Positions 1-8,312 of a DNA stretch of 51,341 nt are shown piece by piece. The DNA lies in NCBI GenBank assembly GCA_026991885.1, contig JALXAQ010000166.1, forward strand, positions 1 through 51,341, written 5' to 3'. Each line of letters opens with the position of its first letter. The first letter of the stretch is position 1. The translations under genes and the position numbers were made by a program. The notes under the pieces were generated by a model. It was not told the DNA's origin. It did not search any database and worked only from the letters and a program-made list of their open reading frames with translations. Source of the DNA: Thiotrichaceae bacterium (GTDB taxonomy: Bacteria > Pseudomonadota > Gammaproteobacteria > Beggiatoales > Beggiatoaceae).

Positions 1-193
1 GTGTCGTTCGTTACCTATGGACACGCAACACTCGATACAGGTGGGTGGTTAGCCCTTACCTGACCGGGACTTTCACCCAGCAAGAAATGCCAAGCTTCGC
101 TTGGCGCACGCACCCTACGCTCGCTACATTACCTACATTGACAAAAGGTGCGTAGGACGCACCCTACGCTCGCTAACCAAAGCTGGGTTTTTG
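1..193. other. Non-coding left edge, unidentified repeat-like DNA
   Basis: No convincing open frame is visible. Two copies of a motif reading roughly CGCACCCTACGCTCGCTA occur at about 109-126 and 158-175, and a related GTGC-rich stretch occurs near 44790-44820, so this is probably part of a dispersed repeat. The first 100 bases may be the tail of a degraded mobile-element ORF, but I cannot name it. Confidence 0.35.
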
Positions 194-502
194 TTTTGAC
201 TTATCCTTTCTTAAATACAATCCGTGTAGTTAAAGATTTTGACTTATCCTTTCTTAAATACAATCCGTGTAGTTAAAGATTTTGACTTATCCCTGCTAAA
301 AAAAAATCCCTGTAGTTAAAGATTTTGACTTATCCCTGCTAAAAAAAAATCCCTGTAGTTAAAGATTTTGACTTATCCTTTCTTAAATACAATCCGTGTA
401 GTTAAAGATTTTGACTTATCCTTTCTTAAATACAATCCCTGTAGTTAAAGATTTTGACTTATCCCTGCTAAAAAAAAATCCCTGTAGTTAAAGATTTTGA
501 CT
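194..502 (+). repeat. Tandem repeat, seven 43-bp units
   Basis: Seven head-to-tail units of 43 bp are followed by a partial unit. Each unit has a constant 26-bp frame (TTTTGACTTATCC before, CTGTAGTTAAAGA or GTGTAGTTAAAGA after) and a 17-bp centre in one of two versions, an A-rich CTGCT(A)9TCC form or a TTTCTTAAATACAATCC form. The same family occurs inverted at the right edge (51215-51341), where some units lack the 17-bp centre and are 26 bp long. There are no unique spacers, so it is not CRISPR. Confidence 0.9.
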
Positions 503-817
503 TGAATGCTCTTCGTAATTTATTATGTGTGTGTGTGAGCCTTATCAAGCCAATGTTATAGTTGTCCAGAAAAGTTTTGTCCAGCATCTATCTAAACCTC
601 TGAGGTTTGGGCTAAAGCCCCTTCGTCTGGGCTAAAACTTATCTGGATGACTATATTATTCATGGCTTTACAGACTTTTATCGCTCATTGCAACTGTGGT
701 AGGAATCCGAGAGTTTAGTGGAACGCTTGACTAATAAAATTAAAGAATGTATCATCGCTACAACAACTTATAGTAATAGGAGTCCAAGATTTATCTTGGA
801 CGAGGAGTCAAAAAAAT
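503..817. other. Intergenic region upstream of the AAA-nuclease gene
   Basis: No gene is seen. It holds a short GT microsatellite (about 526-538), two small adjacent palindromes at about 594-621 (AAACCTCTGAGGTTT and a GGGCTAAAGCCC-like one), and at its 3' end the 20-bp palindrome at 782-801. A GAGGAG ribosome-binding site lies at about 802-807, just after that palindrome and before the ATG at 818. Confidence 0.5.
782..801. repeat. Dispersed palindrome GTCCAAGAT-TT-ATCTTGGAC
   Basis: This is a perfect 9-bp inverted repeat with a 2-nt centre, flanked by GGA on the left. Other copies are at 9134-9153, 17820-17839, 44743-44762 and, less perfect, at 22878-22899, 23829-23848, 36811-36828 and 37576-37595. 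This copy lies between the upstream region and the ribosome-binding site of the gene at 818, so it would form a hairpin in the leader. Confidence 0.85.
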
Positions 818-2446
818 ATGCGAAAATTTTCATCTTACGGAGCACCAAATAAAAAGTCAGATTACTATGTACCCAGAGAGGCATTAATTGCCAATGCTGT
901 CACGCAATTGAAAGGAGAAGAGTTAGAGGAAGGTGGACATTACATCACAGTCTGGGCACCACGCCAAACGGGCAAAACTTGGATAATGCAAGAAGTTGTC
1001 TCAACCATTGAGCAAGACGATCAATTTGATGTCATTTATCTCAGCTTGCAATTTCTTTATGAAGAGAATGATGCCGACATAGTGGCTCAATACTTTGCCC
1101 GTCAATTGATCAAAAAGTTGAACTTGGAGAACTTAACCATAAACTCGTTAAAGGATTTTGAGCGTTTGTTTGAACGAGGAACTCTCACAAAGCCATTGAT
1201 TTTGATTTTGGATGAGTTTGATGCCCTTGATCAAGCTGTCATTGCTAGGCTAGTCGCCGTTTTTCGTCATATTTATATGACTCGCCGAAGCCAGACAAAC
1301 AAATCAACTGCTGAAAAGGACTATTTGTTACATAGCCTCGCATTGATCGGAGTACGTGCCGTCTTAGGAGTAGAAAATGCAAAAGGTTCGCCATTTAATG
1401 TCCAGCGTAGTTTGCATATTCCTAATCTGACTCATGATGAAGTCGTTTATCTATTTGATTGGTATCAACGGGAGCAGAATCAAAAAATGAACGTCGCAAG
1501 CTCCGTTACTTCGTTTGAGCCCGAAGTTGTAGAGCGGATATGGTATGAATTCAAAGGGCAACCCGGGCTTACTTGTTGGTTTGGGGAGTTGTTGACGGAA
1601 ACTTATAATACTGCTCCTGATAAACCGATTACGATGGCACTTTTTGAGGGCGTTTATGCGGCTGCCTTAAATTTTTTGCCCAATAATAACATTTTGAACA
1701 TCATCAGCAAGGCTAAACAAGAGCCTTATAAATCCTTTGTTTTGGAATTGTTCCAAACGAAAGAAAAAGTTAATTTTACTTATGATGATCCCACTATCAA
1801 TTTTTTATATATGAATGGAGTGGTTTCCATAGACGAAGTCAGCTTGACAGAACACTATGTCAAATTTCCTTGCCCATACATACAAAAGCGATTGTTCAAC
1901 CATTTCGCTAGAGAATTGTATCGTAAAATAGATGGATTATACTCACCGTTTGAAGATTTGTCGGATACCATTACTGATAACAGTATAGATATCCATCGTT
2001 TATTACAACGATATGAGCAGTATTTACAAGCCAATCGAGAAATGGTGTTGAAAGATGCGCCACGCCGTAAAAATGATCTACGTGTCTTTGAGGCAGTATT
2101 TCATTTTCATCTTTATCTCTATTTGGTTAGTTTTTTCCGTGGCTATGAGGTACGAGTTTTGCCTGAATTTCCAACGGGTAATGGTGAGATTGATTTATTG
2201 ATACGTTATGCGGGGCAATTGTTTGGATTGGAGTTGAAAAGTTTTGCCAATCAACGGAGCTATCGTGAAGCCCTCAAACAAGCTGCAAAATATGGGAACA
2301 AATTAGGAGTGACAGCGGTTTGGTTGGTTTTATTTGTTGAAGTTGTTGATGATAAAAATCGTCAACTGTTTGAAATGGATTATACGGATCAGAACACGGG
2401 AGTTGTGGTACATCCTTTGTTTGTGCAGACGGGTAGTTTGGCTTAG
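818..2446 (+). CDS. AAA ATPase with C-terminal PD-(D/E)XK nuclease domain
   Basis: A predicted cytoplasmic ATPase-nuclease of 542 residues. The N-terminal half is an AAA-like NTPase: Walker A is APRQTGKT at about residues 47-54 and Walker B is LILILDEFD near residue 135. The C-terminal 90 residues carry the signature of the PD-(D/E)XK nuclease fold: GEID at 456-459, then E472-L-K474 on the next strand, followed by a helix rich in Lys and Gln. This architecture (AAA-ATPase-like plus DUF1703-like) is a multi-copy family of unknown role in several bacteria, often discussed as selfish or defence-related; that role is not shown here. The start is supported by GAGGAG about 11 nt upstream. The vWA and SWIM genes follow on the same strand after a 126-nt gap, so co-transcription is possible but unproven. 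Confidence 0.8.
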   Translation: MRKFSSYGAPNKKSDYYVPREALIANAVTQLKGEELEEGGHYITVWAPRQTGKTWIMQEVVSTIEQDDQFDVIYLSLQFLYEENDADIVAQYFARQLIKKLNLENLTINSLKDFERLFERGTLTKPLILILDEFDALDQAVIARLVAVFRHIYMTRRSQTNKSTAEKDYLLHSLALIGVRAVLGVENAKGSPFNVQRSLHIPNLTHDEVVYLFDWYQREQNQKMNVASSVTSFEPEVVERIWYEFKGQPGLTCWFGELLTETYNTAPDKPITMALFEGVYAAALNFLPNNNILNIISKAKQEPYKSFVLELFQTKEKVNFTYDDPTINFLYMNGVVSIDEVSLTEHYVKFPCPYIQKRLFNHFARELYRKIDGLYSPFEDLSDTITDNSIDIHRLLQRYEQYLQANREMVLKDAPRRKNDLRVFEAVFHFHLYLYLVSFFRGYEVRVLPEFPTGNGEIDLLIRYAGQLFGLELKSFANQRSYREALKQAAKYGNKLGVTAVWLVLFVEVVDDKNRQLFEMDYTDQNTGVVVHPLFVQTGSLA

Positions 2447-2572
2447 CCAAGGTTTCTCGGAGCATCGATCTTGAGCGGTTTGTTCTTTCGGTGCGTTCTG
2501 GCAAGCCCTACAGGTATGGAATTTCCGGTACGATATGGCATTGATCGGTAATAACGTTAGGAGAAACTTAGA

Positions 2573-3736
2573 ATGTTTATTAAAAACACCAAAGAACAAC
2601 AACGCCGCTGGCGACTCATATTAGGCGGCGGAAAAGCTGAAGGCACCGGCTATTCTCTCTCTAAAGTTGACAGTCGCATGGATCAGGCACTCGCTAAATT
2701 ATACAACGAAAATGAATCCAAAAAAGGCGGATTAGGCGGATCAGCGCCACGAGTCGCACGTTGGTTGGGAGATATTAGAGAATATTTTCCCAGCACCGTT
2801 GTCCGCGTTATGCAAAAAGATGCCTTTCAGCGTCTTGATCTAAAAGAAATGCTGATACAACCCGAAATGTTAGAAGCCGTAGAAGCCGACGTACATTTAG
2901 TCGCCGATCTCATTTCGCTCAACCTTATCATGCCTGAACAGACAAAAGAAACCGCACGGCAAGTCGTCCAAAAAGTCGTTGACGAATTGATGGAAAAACT
3001 CACCTTACCCATGCAACAAGCCATTCGAGGCAGCCTCAATCGAGCCAGGCGTAACTATCGCCCCCGCCACACAGAAATTGACTGGAACCGCACCATTCGC
3101 GCTAATCTGAAACACTACCAACCCGACTATCAAACCATCATACCCGAACAACTCATTGGTTTTGGGCACAAACAAAAAAGAACGCAACAAGAAATTATAT
3201 TATGTGTCGATCAATCCGGCTCCATGGCAACCAGTGTCGTCTATGCCAGCATTTTTGCCGCAGTAATGGCTTCCATTCCAAGCGTACAAACCAAACTGAT
3301 CGTATTTGACACCTCAATCGTTGATCTCACAGAAATGCTCACTGATCCCGTAGACGTCTTATTTGGCACCCAACTCGGCGGAGGAACAGATATTAACCGA
3401 GCCATTCGCTACTGCCAAAAACAAATTGAGCAACCTCAACAAACCACCTTAGTCTTGATTACTGACTTATATGAAGGCGGAAACACCACAGCACTAATCA
3501 AACGGATCGCCAATCTCGTTCATGCAGGCGTACAAGTGATCACCTTATTAGCCCTGAATGATGAAGGTGCCCCTTGCTATGATCACCACTTAGCCCAAAC
3601 TTTTGCTGGATTAAGCGTTCCCACTTTTGCTTGCACGCCGGATAAATTTCCAGATTTAATGGCTGCCGCATTGCAAAAAGCGGATATTAATCAATGGGCT
3701 GCTGAACAAGAAATAGTATTAGCGCGGAGAGGCTAA
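2573..3736 (+). CDS. von Willebrand factor A domain protein (YehP-like)
   Basis: A 387-residue cytoplasmic protein with no signal peptide. The C-terminal half is a vWA domain with an intact metal-ion-dependent adhesion site: D213-x-S-x-S, the threonine of GGGTD near 272 and the aspartate of ITDLYEG near 298. The N-terminal 200 residues are helical and charged. The family resembles E. coli YehP, which sits in a cluster with a MoxR-type AAA ATPase, YehM and a SWIM protein. Here the SWIM gene follows after only 6 nt, so the two form an operon, but no MoxR ATPase or YehM homologue is present. A ribosome-binding site AGGAGA lies at about 2560-2565. A role as a metal-dependent scaffold working with an ATPase is inferred from the family. 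Confidence 0.8.
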   Translation: MFIKNTKEQQRRWRLILGGGKAEGTGYSLSKVDSRMDQALAKLYNENESKKGGLGGSAPRVARWLGDIREYFPSTVVRVMQKDAFQRLDLKEMLIQPEMLEAVEADVHLVADLISLNLIMPEQTKETARQVVQKVVDELMEKLTLPMQQAIRGSLNRARRNYRPRHTEIDWNRTIRANLKHYQPDYQTIIPEQLIGFGHKQKRTQQEIILCVDQSGSMATSVVYASIFAAVMASIPSVQTKLIVFDTSIVDLTEMLTDPVDVLFGTQLGGGTDINRAIRYCQKQIEQPQQTTLVLITDLYEGGNTTALIKRIANLVHAGVQVITLLALNDEGAPCYDHHLAQTFAGLSVPTFACTPDKFPDLMAAALQKADINQWAAEQEIVLARRG

Positions 3737-3742
3737 CTTAAT

Positions 3743-5050
3743 ATGTGGACAACAGAACAAGTACAAGCACTAGCCCCAGATGCCGCCTCAAACAAAGCCG
3801 CCAAAAAATTATTAAAACTCAATAAATGGCCCCTATTGGCTTATAACGAAACCGCTATTTGGGGAGAATGTCAAGGTAGCAGCTCAAAACCTTATCAAAC
3901 GCGCATTGCTTTAGAGGAGCCCGCCTTTAAATGTTCCTGCCCAAGTCGCAAATTTCCCTGTAAACATGCCTTAGCACTCTTTTTATTATATGTACAATCA
4001 CACAACGCCTTTAAATCAACAGAACCACCACCTTGGGTAGCAGAATGGTTAACTAAACGCCAAGCCAAAAAAGCGAATAAACCGGTTAATACCACCGCCC
4101 AACTTAAACGCACCGCCAAGCGTGAAGAAAAAGTACAAGCAGGATTACAAGAACTATCACTCTGGTTACGGGATTTAGTACGCAATGGTTTAGGGGAATT
4201 ACAAGACAAACCTTATAACTTTTTTGAAGGCATCGCGGCGCGAATGGTGGACGCGCAAGCACCGGGGCTTGCTAATCGTATCAGAGAATTAGCCGCTATC
4301 AGACAAACTGGGCAAAATTGGGCGAGCCATCTTTTAGAAGCCGTCGCGCGTTTGCACTTGCTCGTAGAAAGCTATCAACGGCTTGACAGCTTACCGTCTG
4401 AATTACAACATGATATTCGCAGCTTAATTGGTTGGACGCAAACTAAAGAAAGCGTTTTGCAACAAACCGCAATGCGTGACAATTGGCTAGTATTGGGACA
4501 ATATATCGAAAGTGATGAAATTGGACAATTATTGACGCAACGTATTTGGCTACAAAGCGCGAAAACGGGCAAAATAGCACTCCTGCTCAACTTTGCACAT
4601 CCCCAATCCCGCCACTCATTAGATTATGGATGGATAACCGGCACCCATCGAGCCGCCGAACTTTCTTTTTATCCGTCGGCTTACCCACTCAGAGCAGTCG
4701 CCAAAGCGCATGATAAGCCATCATCAATAACGAGCCTAAAAGGAGCCGCTAACTTGCAAGCCGCTTTTGCAATTTATAAAAAAGCACTCAGTCAACTACC
4801 TTGGATAGAGCGATTTCCAATGATTTTAGAAAATGTGACACCGACTCAGACAAATAAGACATGGTGGCTGACGGATACCACTCAGCATCATTTACCGATT
4901 ACATCTCATTTTAAGCACTTATGGGATTTATTAGCGGTAAGCGGCGGCAATGCCATAACGGTATTTGGAGAATGGCAAAATAATTGTTTTTACCCATTGG
5001 GGGCTTGGAGTGAAGAAAATTATGTTGATATGGCACCCACTGCAAGTTGA
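3743..5050 (+). CDS. SWIM zinc-finger protein (YehQ-like)
   Basis: A 435-residue protein with an N-terminal SWIM zinc finger of form CxCx6CxH: C64, C66, C73 and H75 in the stretch CSCPSRKFPCKH. SWIM fingers bind DNA or proteins. The remaining 340 residues show no motif I recognise. The gene begins 6 nt after the vWA gene and uses the AGAGG near its stop as ribosome-binding site, so the two are translated as a pair. vWA-SWIM pairs of this kind occur next to MoxR ATPases in many bacteria (yehLMPQ in E. coli). Their function is unresolved and I do not assign one. Confidence 0.8.
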   Translation: MWTTEQVQALAPDAASNKAAKKLLKLNKWPLLAYNETAIWGECQGSSSKPYQTRIALEEPAFKCSCPSRKFPCKHALALFLLYVQSHNAFKSTEPPPWVAEWLTKRQAKKANKPVNTTAQLKRTAKREEKVQAGLQELSLWLRDLVRNGLGELQDKPYNFFEGIAARMVDAQAPGLANRIRELAAIRQTGQNWASHLLEAVARLHLLVESYQRLDSLPSELQHDIRSLIGWTQTKESVLQQTAMRDNWLVLGQYIESDEIGQLLTQRIWLQSAKTGKIALLLNFAHPQSRHSLDYGWITGTHRAAELSFYPSAYPLRAVAKAHDKPSSITSLKGAANLQAAFAIYKKALSQLPWIERFPMILENVTPTQTNKTWWLTDTTQHHLPITSHFKHLWDLLAVSGGNAITVFGEWQNNCFYPLGAWSEENYVDMAPTAS

Positions 5051-5184
5051 AAACAACTATGAATCAAACTAAAAATACTAAAAATTTATAAAAATACATT
5101 AGGATATGAAAAAAATGGCTGGTATGCCCAGCTTGGGGTTAACTGATACTGCTTTGGACTCCAAAATTTAGCAGAGTAAAAAAA

Positions 5185-5682
5185 ATGAAACAATATTTAG
5201 AATTAATGCAGGACATTTTAGAGAACGGTGTCCAAAAAGACGACAGAACCGAGACAGGGACACTGTCCCTGTTTGGGCGGCAATTACGTTTTGATTTATC
5301 GGAAGGTTTTCCGTTACTGACAACGAAAAAGCTGCATATTCGCAGTATTATTTATGAACTGTTATGGTTTCTCAAAGGCGAGACCAATATCCAGTATTTG
5401 ATTGATAATAATGTGCATATTTGGGATGAATGGGCCGATGAGCAGGGAGAATTGGGTCCCATTTATGGTGCTCAATGGCGATCTTGGCCAAGCGCGGCGG
5501 GCAAGTCTATTGATCAAATCAGCGAAGTTGTCGCACAAATCAAAAAAAATCCCGATTCCCGACGGCTCATCGTCTCAGCCTGGAATGTCGCCGATATTGA
5601 TAAAATGGCATTACCCCCTTGTCATCTCTTATTTCAATTTTATGTAGCGGCAGGTAAACTTTCTTGCCAATTGTATCAGCGT
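5185..5682 (+). CDS. thyA: Thymidylate synthase, 5' exon (codons 1-166)
   Basis: Thymidylate synthase makes dTMP from dUMP using methylene-tetrahydrofolate. This exon encodes residues 1-166, including the folate and dUMP contacts and the catalytic cysteine C146 in MALPPCH, and ends at QLYQR (R166). The open frame then runs five unrelated codons (RLCAF) into a stop at 5698-5700 inside an intron. Joining 5682 to 6690 restores a continuous 264-residue protein, exactly the E. coli ThyA length, with the junction QR|SADVF. The last exon base is U, as expected for the U:G pair at a group I 5' splice site. The gene stands alone after a 134-nt gap from the SWIM gene. Confidence 0.93.
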
Positions 5683-6689
5683 AGACTGTGCGCCTTTTAG
5701 CTGTGAAGCTAATCGAATAACTCTCCTAAACGGGGAAACTCTCATTAAATGAGACAATCCCGTGCTAAATATCAATATAGTTATTGTGAAATGTGGAATA
5801 TACAAAATTATCAATCTGAAAACAGGTAAGTTTTATTTGGGTAGTTCAGTCAACATAGAAAAGCGGTTTACACAACATGTATGTGACTTACGTGCAAATC
5901 GCCATCATTCCGTGTATTTACAGCGTTCTTACAATAAGCATGGTGAAGACTGTTTTGAGTTAAGAATTGTTGAGCTTTGTGAAGAAGCCTCTTTAAAAGA
6001 AAGGGAACAAAAATACCTGCATAATCTATATTATACGAATAGCTATAATGTTTCTAGATGTGCGTCTGGTGGGGATTTGCTTTCTTGCCATCCAAATAAA
6101 GAGGCAATTATTAAGAAAATCACAGCTGCTACTGTAGAACGGAACGCTCAAATGAGTGAAAACGAGCGCAAAGAAAAATATGGTAAAAAGGGCGATGCCA
6201 ATCCTAATTGGCGTGGTGGCGACAAACAAAATTTTTGCACCAAGTGTGGGGCACGTATATCACCAAATGCAAAAACATGTAGAGCATGTAGAGTGTTGAC
6301 GGGTAAAGATAATTCATTTTATGGACACACACATACACAAGAAACAAAACGCAAAATAAGGGAGGCGAACCTTGGGAAAAAACCCAAAAATATGCGCCCT
6401 GTTTTGATAAATAATCAAAGGTACGAAAGTATTCAAGAAGCCAGTCAATACTTGAATGTTTGTTGTGCTACTATTATTTTCAGGATAAAATCCAAAAATA
6501 AAAAATTTTCAGGTTATTTCTATATTGATTAAATGCCTAACGACCATCCCGAAAGGGAGTAGATACAAGTGTATCGAAACGAAGAGGCTCTTTTTATGTT
6601 AAGAGTGTGATATGGTCTAATCTACATGGTGACATGTAGCAGTTCATAAGAGAACGGGTAAAGTGTTACGAACTTTATCGAATACAATG
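5683..6689 (+). ncRNA. Group I intron in thyA, T4 td-like (subgroup IA2)
   Basis: A 1,007-nt self-splicing intron is inferred from conserved core segments that match the phage T4 td intron as I remember it. The 5' core at 5728-5770 has AAACGGGGAA, ACTCTC and ACAATCCCGTGCTAAAT. The 3' core at 6533-6600 has ATGCCTAACGACCATCCC and then a TCGAAACGA motif. A hairpin with CTACATGGTGACATGTAG lies at 6623-6640. The 3' end reads TTATCGAATACAATG, with the terminal omega G at 6689. A td-like GIY-YIG ORF sits in a peripheral loop and stops just before the 3' core. P1 pairing with exon CAGCGU is only partly clear by eye; a 4-bp GCGC pairing is visible. The insertion point, after codon 166, is about 21 nt upstream of where td sits in T4. 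Confidence 0.9.
5786..6532 (+). CDS. GIY-YIG homing endonuclease encoded in the thyA intron
   Basis: A homing endonuclease that would cleave intronless thyA alleles and spread the intron. Domains in order: a GIY-YIG nuclease at residues 1-90 (GIY at 4-6, YLG at 17-19); a zinc-binding linker with CTKC and CRAC cysteine pairs; an NUMOD3-type motif around GKDNSFYGHTHTQETKRKI; and a C-terminal IENR1/NUMOD1-like DNA-binding helix-turn-helix (INNQRYESIQEASQYL). This is the layout of I-TevI-type enzymes. Two GTG starts are possible, 5762 and 5786. The first lies inside the conserved intron core, so I prefer 5786, which begins one residue before KCGIYK. There is no clear ribosome-binding site, which suits weak expression from an intron. 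Confidence 0.88.
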   Translation: MKCGIYKIINLKTGKFYLGSSVNIEKRFTQHVCDLRANRHHSVYLQRSYNKHGEDCFELRIVELCEEASLKEREQKYLHNLYYTNSYNVSRCASGGDLLSCHPNKEAIIKKITAATVERNAQMSENERKEKYGKKGDANPNWRGGDKQNFCTKCGARISPNAKTCRACRVLTGKDNSFYGHTHTQETKRKIREANLGKKPKNMRPVLINNQRYESIQEASQYLNVCCATIIFRIKSKNKKFSGYFYID

Positions 6690-6986
6690 TCAGCAGATGT
6701 TTTTATCGGCGTTCCCTTCAATATTGCCAGTTATGCCTTGTTGACACACATGATAGCGCAACAATGTCAACTCGCCGTAGGGGATTTTGTTTGGACAGGT
6801 GGTGATGTCCACCTTTATCTAAATCATTTAGAACAGGCTAGATTACAATTGAATAGATCGCCGTATCCGCTACCTAATTTGTTAATTAAACGTCAACCCA
6901 AATCCATTTTTGATTATCAATTTGAAGATTTTGAAATTCTTGATTATCAAGCGCATCCACATATTAAAGCCGTTGTGGCAGTTTAA
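6690..6986 (+). CDS. thyA: Thymidylate synthase, 3' exon (codons 167-264)
   Basis: This exon encodes the last 98 residues of thymidylate synthase from [11 protein letters not shown] to the stop, including the dUMP-binding asparagine and the HLYLNH motif, ending in VKAVVAV-like residues as in other ThyA proteins. On its own it has no sensible start: an open frame from 6663 would begin with intron-encoded residues MLRTLSNTM. It is translated only after splicing 5682 to 6690. No frameshift or missing conserved block is visible, so the gene should be functional if the intron splices. Confidence 0.92.
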   Translation, partial: SADVFIGVPFNIASYALLTHMIAQQCQLAVGDFVWTGGDVHLYLNHLEQARLQLNRSPYPLPNLLIKRQPKSIFDYQFEDFEILDYQAHPHIKAVVAV

Positions 6987-7001
6987 TAAGCTGTCAGATT
7001 A

Positions 7002-7072
7002 ACAACAGTGCTTGACCGATTTATGTCACCTAATTGAAGAATTTACAACAGGGCTTGACCGATTTAAGTCAC
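7002..7072 (+). repeat. Direct repeat, two 28-bp copies
   Basis: Two near-identical copies of about 28 bp (7002-7029 and 7045-7072; core CTTGACCGATTTA-GTCAC) lie 43 bp apart between thyA and the secreted-protein operon. They differ at two positions. They could be operator sites for the operon that starts at 7222 or a small dispersed repeat. Confidence 0.6.
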
Positions 7073-7221
7073 AGTGCGGTTAAAAAAATAAAAAGGATGG
7101 CGGTTAATAACTTGATTTTGCTAAAGTTAAAAACTAACATTCAAATAATGGCATTATTTTTGCTTTATGTGCCGTGTGTTTTGACGATAACTTTGCGTAC
7201 TCATTGATAAGGATTAATCAC

Positions 7222-7728
7222 ATGATTAAAAAATCAGTTTTATCAGCCGCTATTTTGACAGCTCTTGCTTCTACTTCTGCCATTGCTGAAGATACTAACG
7301 AAAGTGCTCATAACTTGACTTTGGAAGTGCCTCGGGTGGCGTTAATTGATATGCATGACGGCACAAACTGTATACTTGTGGCTCCCACGGAAGCAGGGCA
7401 AAATTTCACGCCGGGTAGTACTAATGGGTACACTTATGATATCACCGCGAATAAACAAGGGGAAACCTCACGAGCGCTTCAAGCGAAACTCAGTGCCAAT
7501 ATCACCCTTGGTGTTGACTTAAAAGTCAATGTGACAGCACCGTCTGGTGCAACAAGTCTAACCGATACTTCACTGAATCTAACTGCTCAGGATGTGGTAA
7601 CTGGCATTCAGAATATAGTGCAATCTAGCTTGCCTGTCTCATATCATTGTGCCAATAATACAGAATCGATTCCCGATTATGGGAGCCAGACACTAGAAAT
7701 ACAGTATACCCTGACTGACGACAGCTAA
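7222..7728 (+). CDS. Secreted pilin-like subunit, chaperone/usher-like operon
   Basis: A 168-residue precursor with a clear signal peptide (MIKKSVLSAAILTALASTSA, cleaved near IA|ED). The mature protein is rich in Thr, Asn and beta-forming residues, has two cysteines that could form a disulfide, and ends in a strand of alternating hydrophobics, LEIQYTLTDDS. It is a paralogue of the protein at 11805-12269: both have VALI near the N terminus, AG-NFT, a DYG turn and a terminal YTLTDD. I infer an exported structural subunit whose last strand could be donated to a chaperone or neighbour, as in fimbriae. The start is set by AAGGA at 7209-7213; upstream in-frame residues look non-coding. First gene of the cluster. 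Confidence 0.7.
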   Translation: MIKKSVLSAAILTALASTSAIAEDTNESAHNLTLEVPRVALIDMHDGTNCILVAPTEAGQNFTPGSTNGYTYDITANKQGETSRALQAKLSANITLGVDLKVNVTAPSGATSLTDTSLNLTAQDVVTGIQNIVQSSLPVSYHCANNTESIPDYGSQTLEIQYTLTDDS

Positions 7729-7846
7729 GTACAAGCAATTTGATGTAAAATGTTTACCGCACAGCAGAGCGTGGATAATTATATTAATTTTCCGCCGCTC
7801 AAGATAAACTTTTTGACATCAAATTCAAATTTGGAGAAATTAACAA

Positions 7847-8302
7847 ATGACTCGGTTTATCGTATTTTCAGCTTTTTGGCTGGCATTGTCTCAGGGGCAA
7901 GCTATTACGCTCAACGTTGCCGGTGGCACCTGGCAACAAGTTGTTAACGGCTATAGAGCTGGAGACGATCTGAATGATCGCTATGAGAGTGATAGAGGCC
8001 AAACGCAGTTGACGATTGATAATTCGATAAACCGCTGGCAGCTCAAAGTTCGGCGCACTGCTATAAATTGGCCAGATGACGTTGTGCTGGAGATCAGACG
8101 AACTTCAGATGGCACTGATAGCGGCACTCCTCCCACTGGCGGTGAGACTTATATAGAAATCACCACATGGGATACAATACTTTTTTCAGGAGAAGGAAAT
8201 CGCTCAGACATAGACTTGCAATTTCGTATGCGAGGGATTTCTGTTGAATTAGGCATAAAAGATTATTTCACAGAAATTACCTATACAGTAGAAGAACATT
8301 AG
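7847..8302 (+). CDS. Small secreted beta-rich subunit
   Basis: A 151-residue precursor with signal peptide MTRFIVFSAFWLALSQGQA. The mature part is beta-rich and ends in a block (DLQFRMRG...FTEITYTVEEH) in which hydrophobic residues alternate up to a terminal tyrosine strand, as in pilin-type subunits. It shares little else with its neighbours at 7222 and 11805, so it may be a minor or tip subunit. GGAGA about 10 nt upstream supports the start. It lies 118 nt after the first subunit gene and 10 nt before the chaperone-like gene. No family name can be given from sequence alone. Confidence 0.65.
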   Translation: MTRFIVFSAFWLALSQGQAITLNVAGGTWQQVVNGYRAGDDLNDRYESDRGQTQLTIDNSINRWQLKVRRTAINWPDDVVLEIRRTSDGTDSGTPPTGGETYIEITTWDTILFSGEGNRSDIDLQFRMRGISVELGIKDYFTEITYTVEEH

Positions 8303-8312
8303 GACAAATGGA

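Noticed and set aside
1-193. Transposase remnant
   Set aside because: A few codons are suggestive, but stops occur in all frames and I could not link it to a named family.
194-502. CRISPR array
   Set aside because: Units are contiguous and similar over their entire length; the variable 17-bp part has only two versions and there are no unique spacers or cas genes.
2827-3190. Minus-strand ORFs under the vWA gene
   Set aside because: Shadows of a coding region with intact vWA motifs.
5185-6986. thyA as a frameshifted pseudogene or as two separate genes
   Set aside because: The interruption has group I intron core sequences, U before the 5' site and G at the 3' end, and exact removal gives a 264-residue ThyA.
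7750-7947. 65-residue ORF between the first two subunit genes
   Set aside because: Mostly overlaps the signal-peptide gene at 7847 in another frame, with no start signal.
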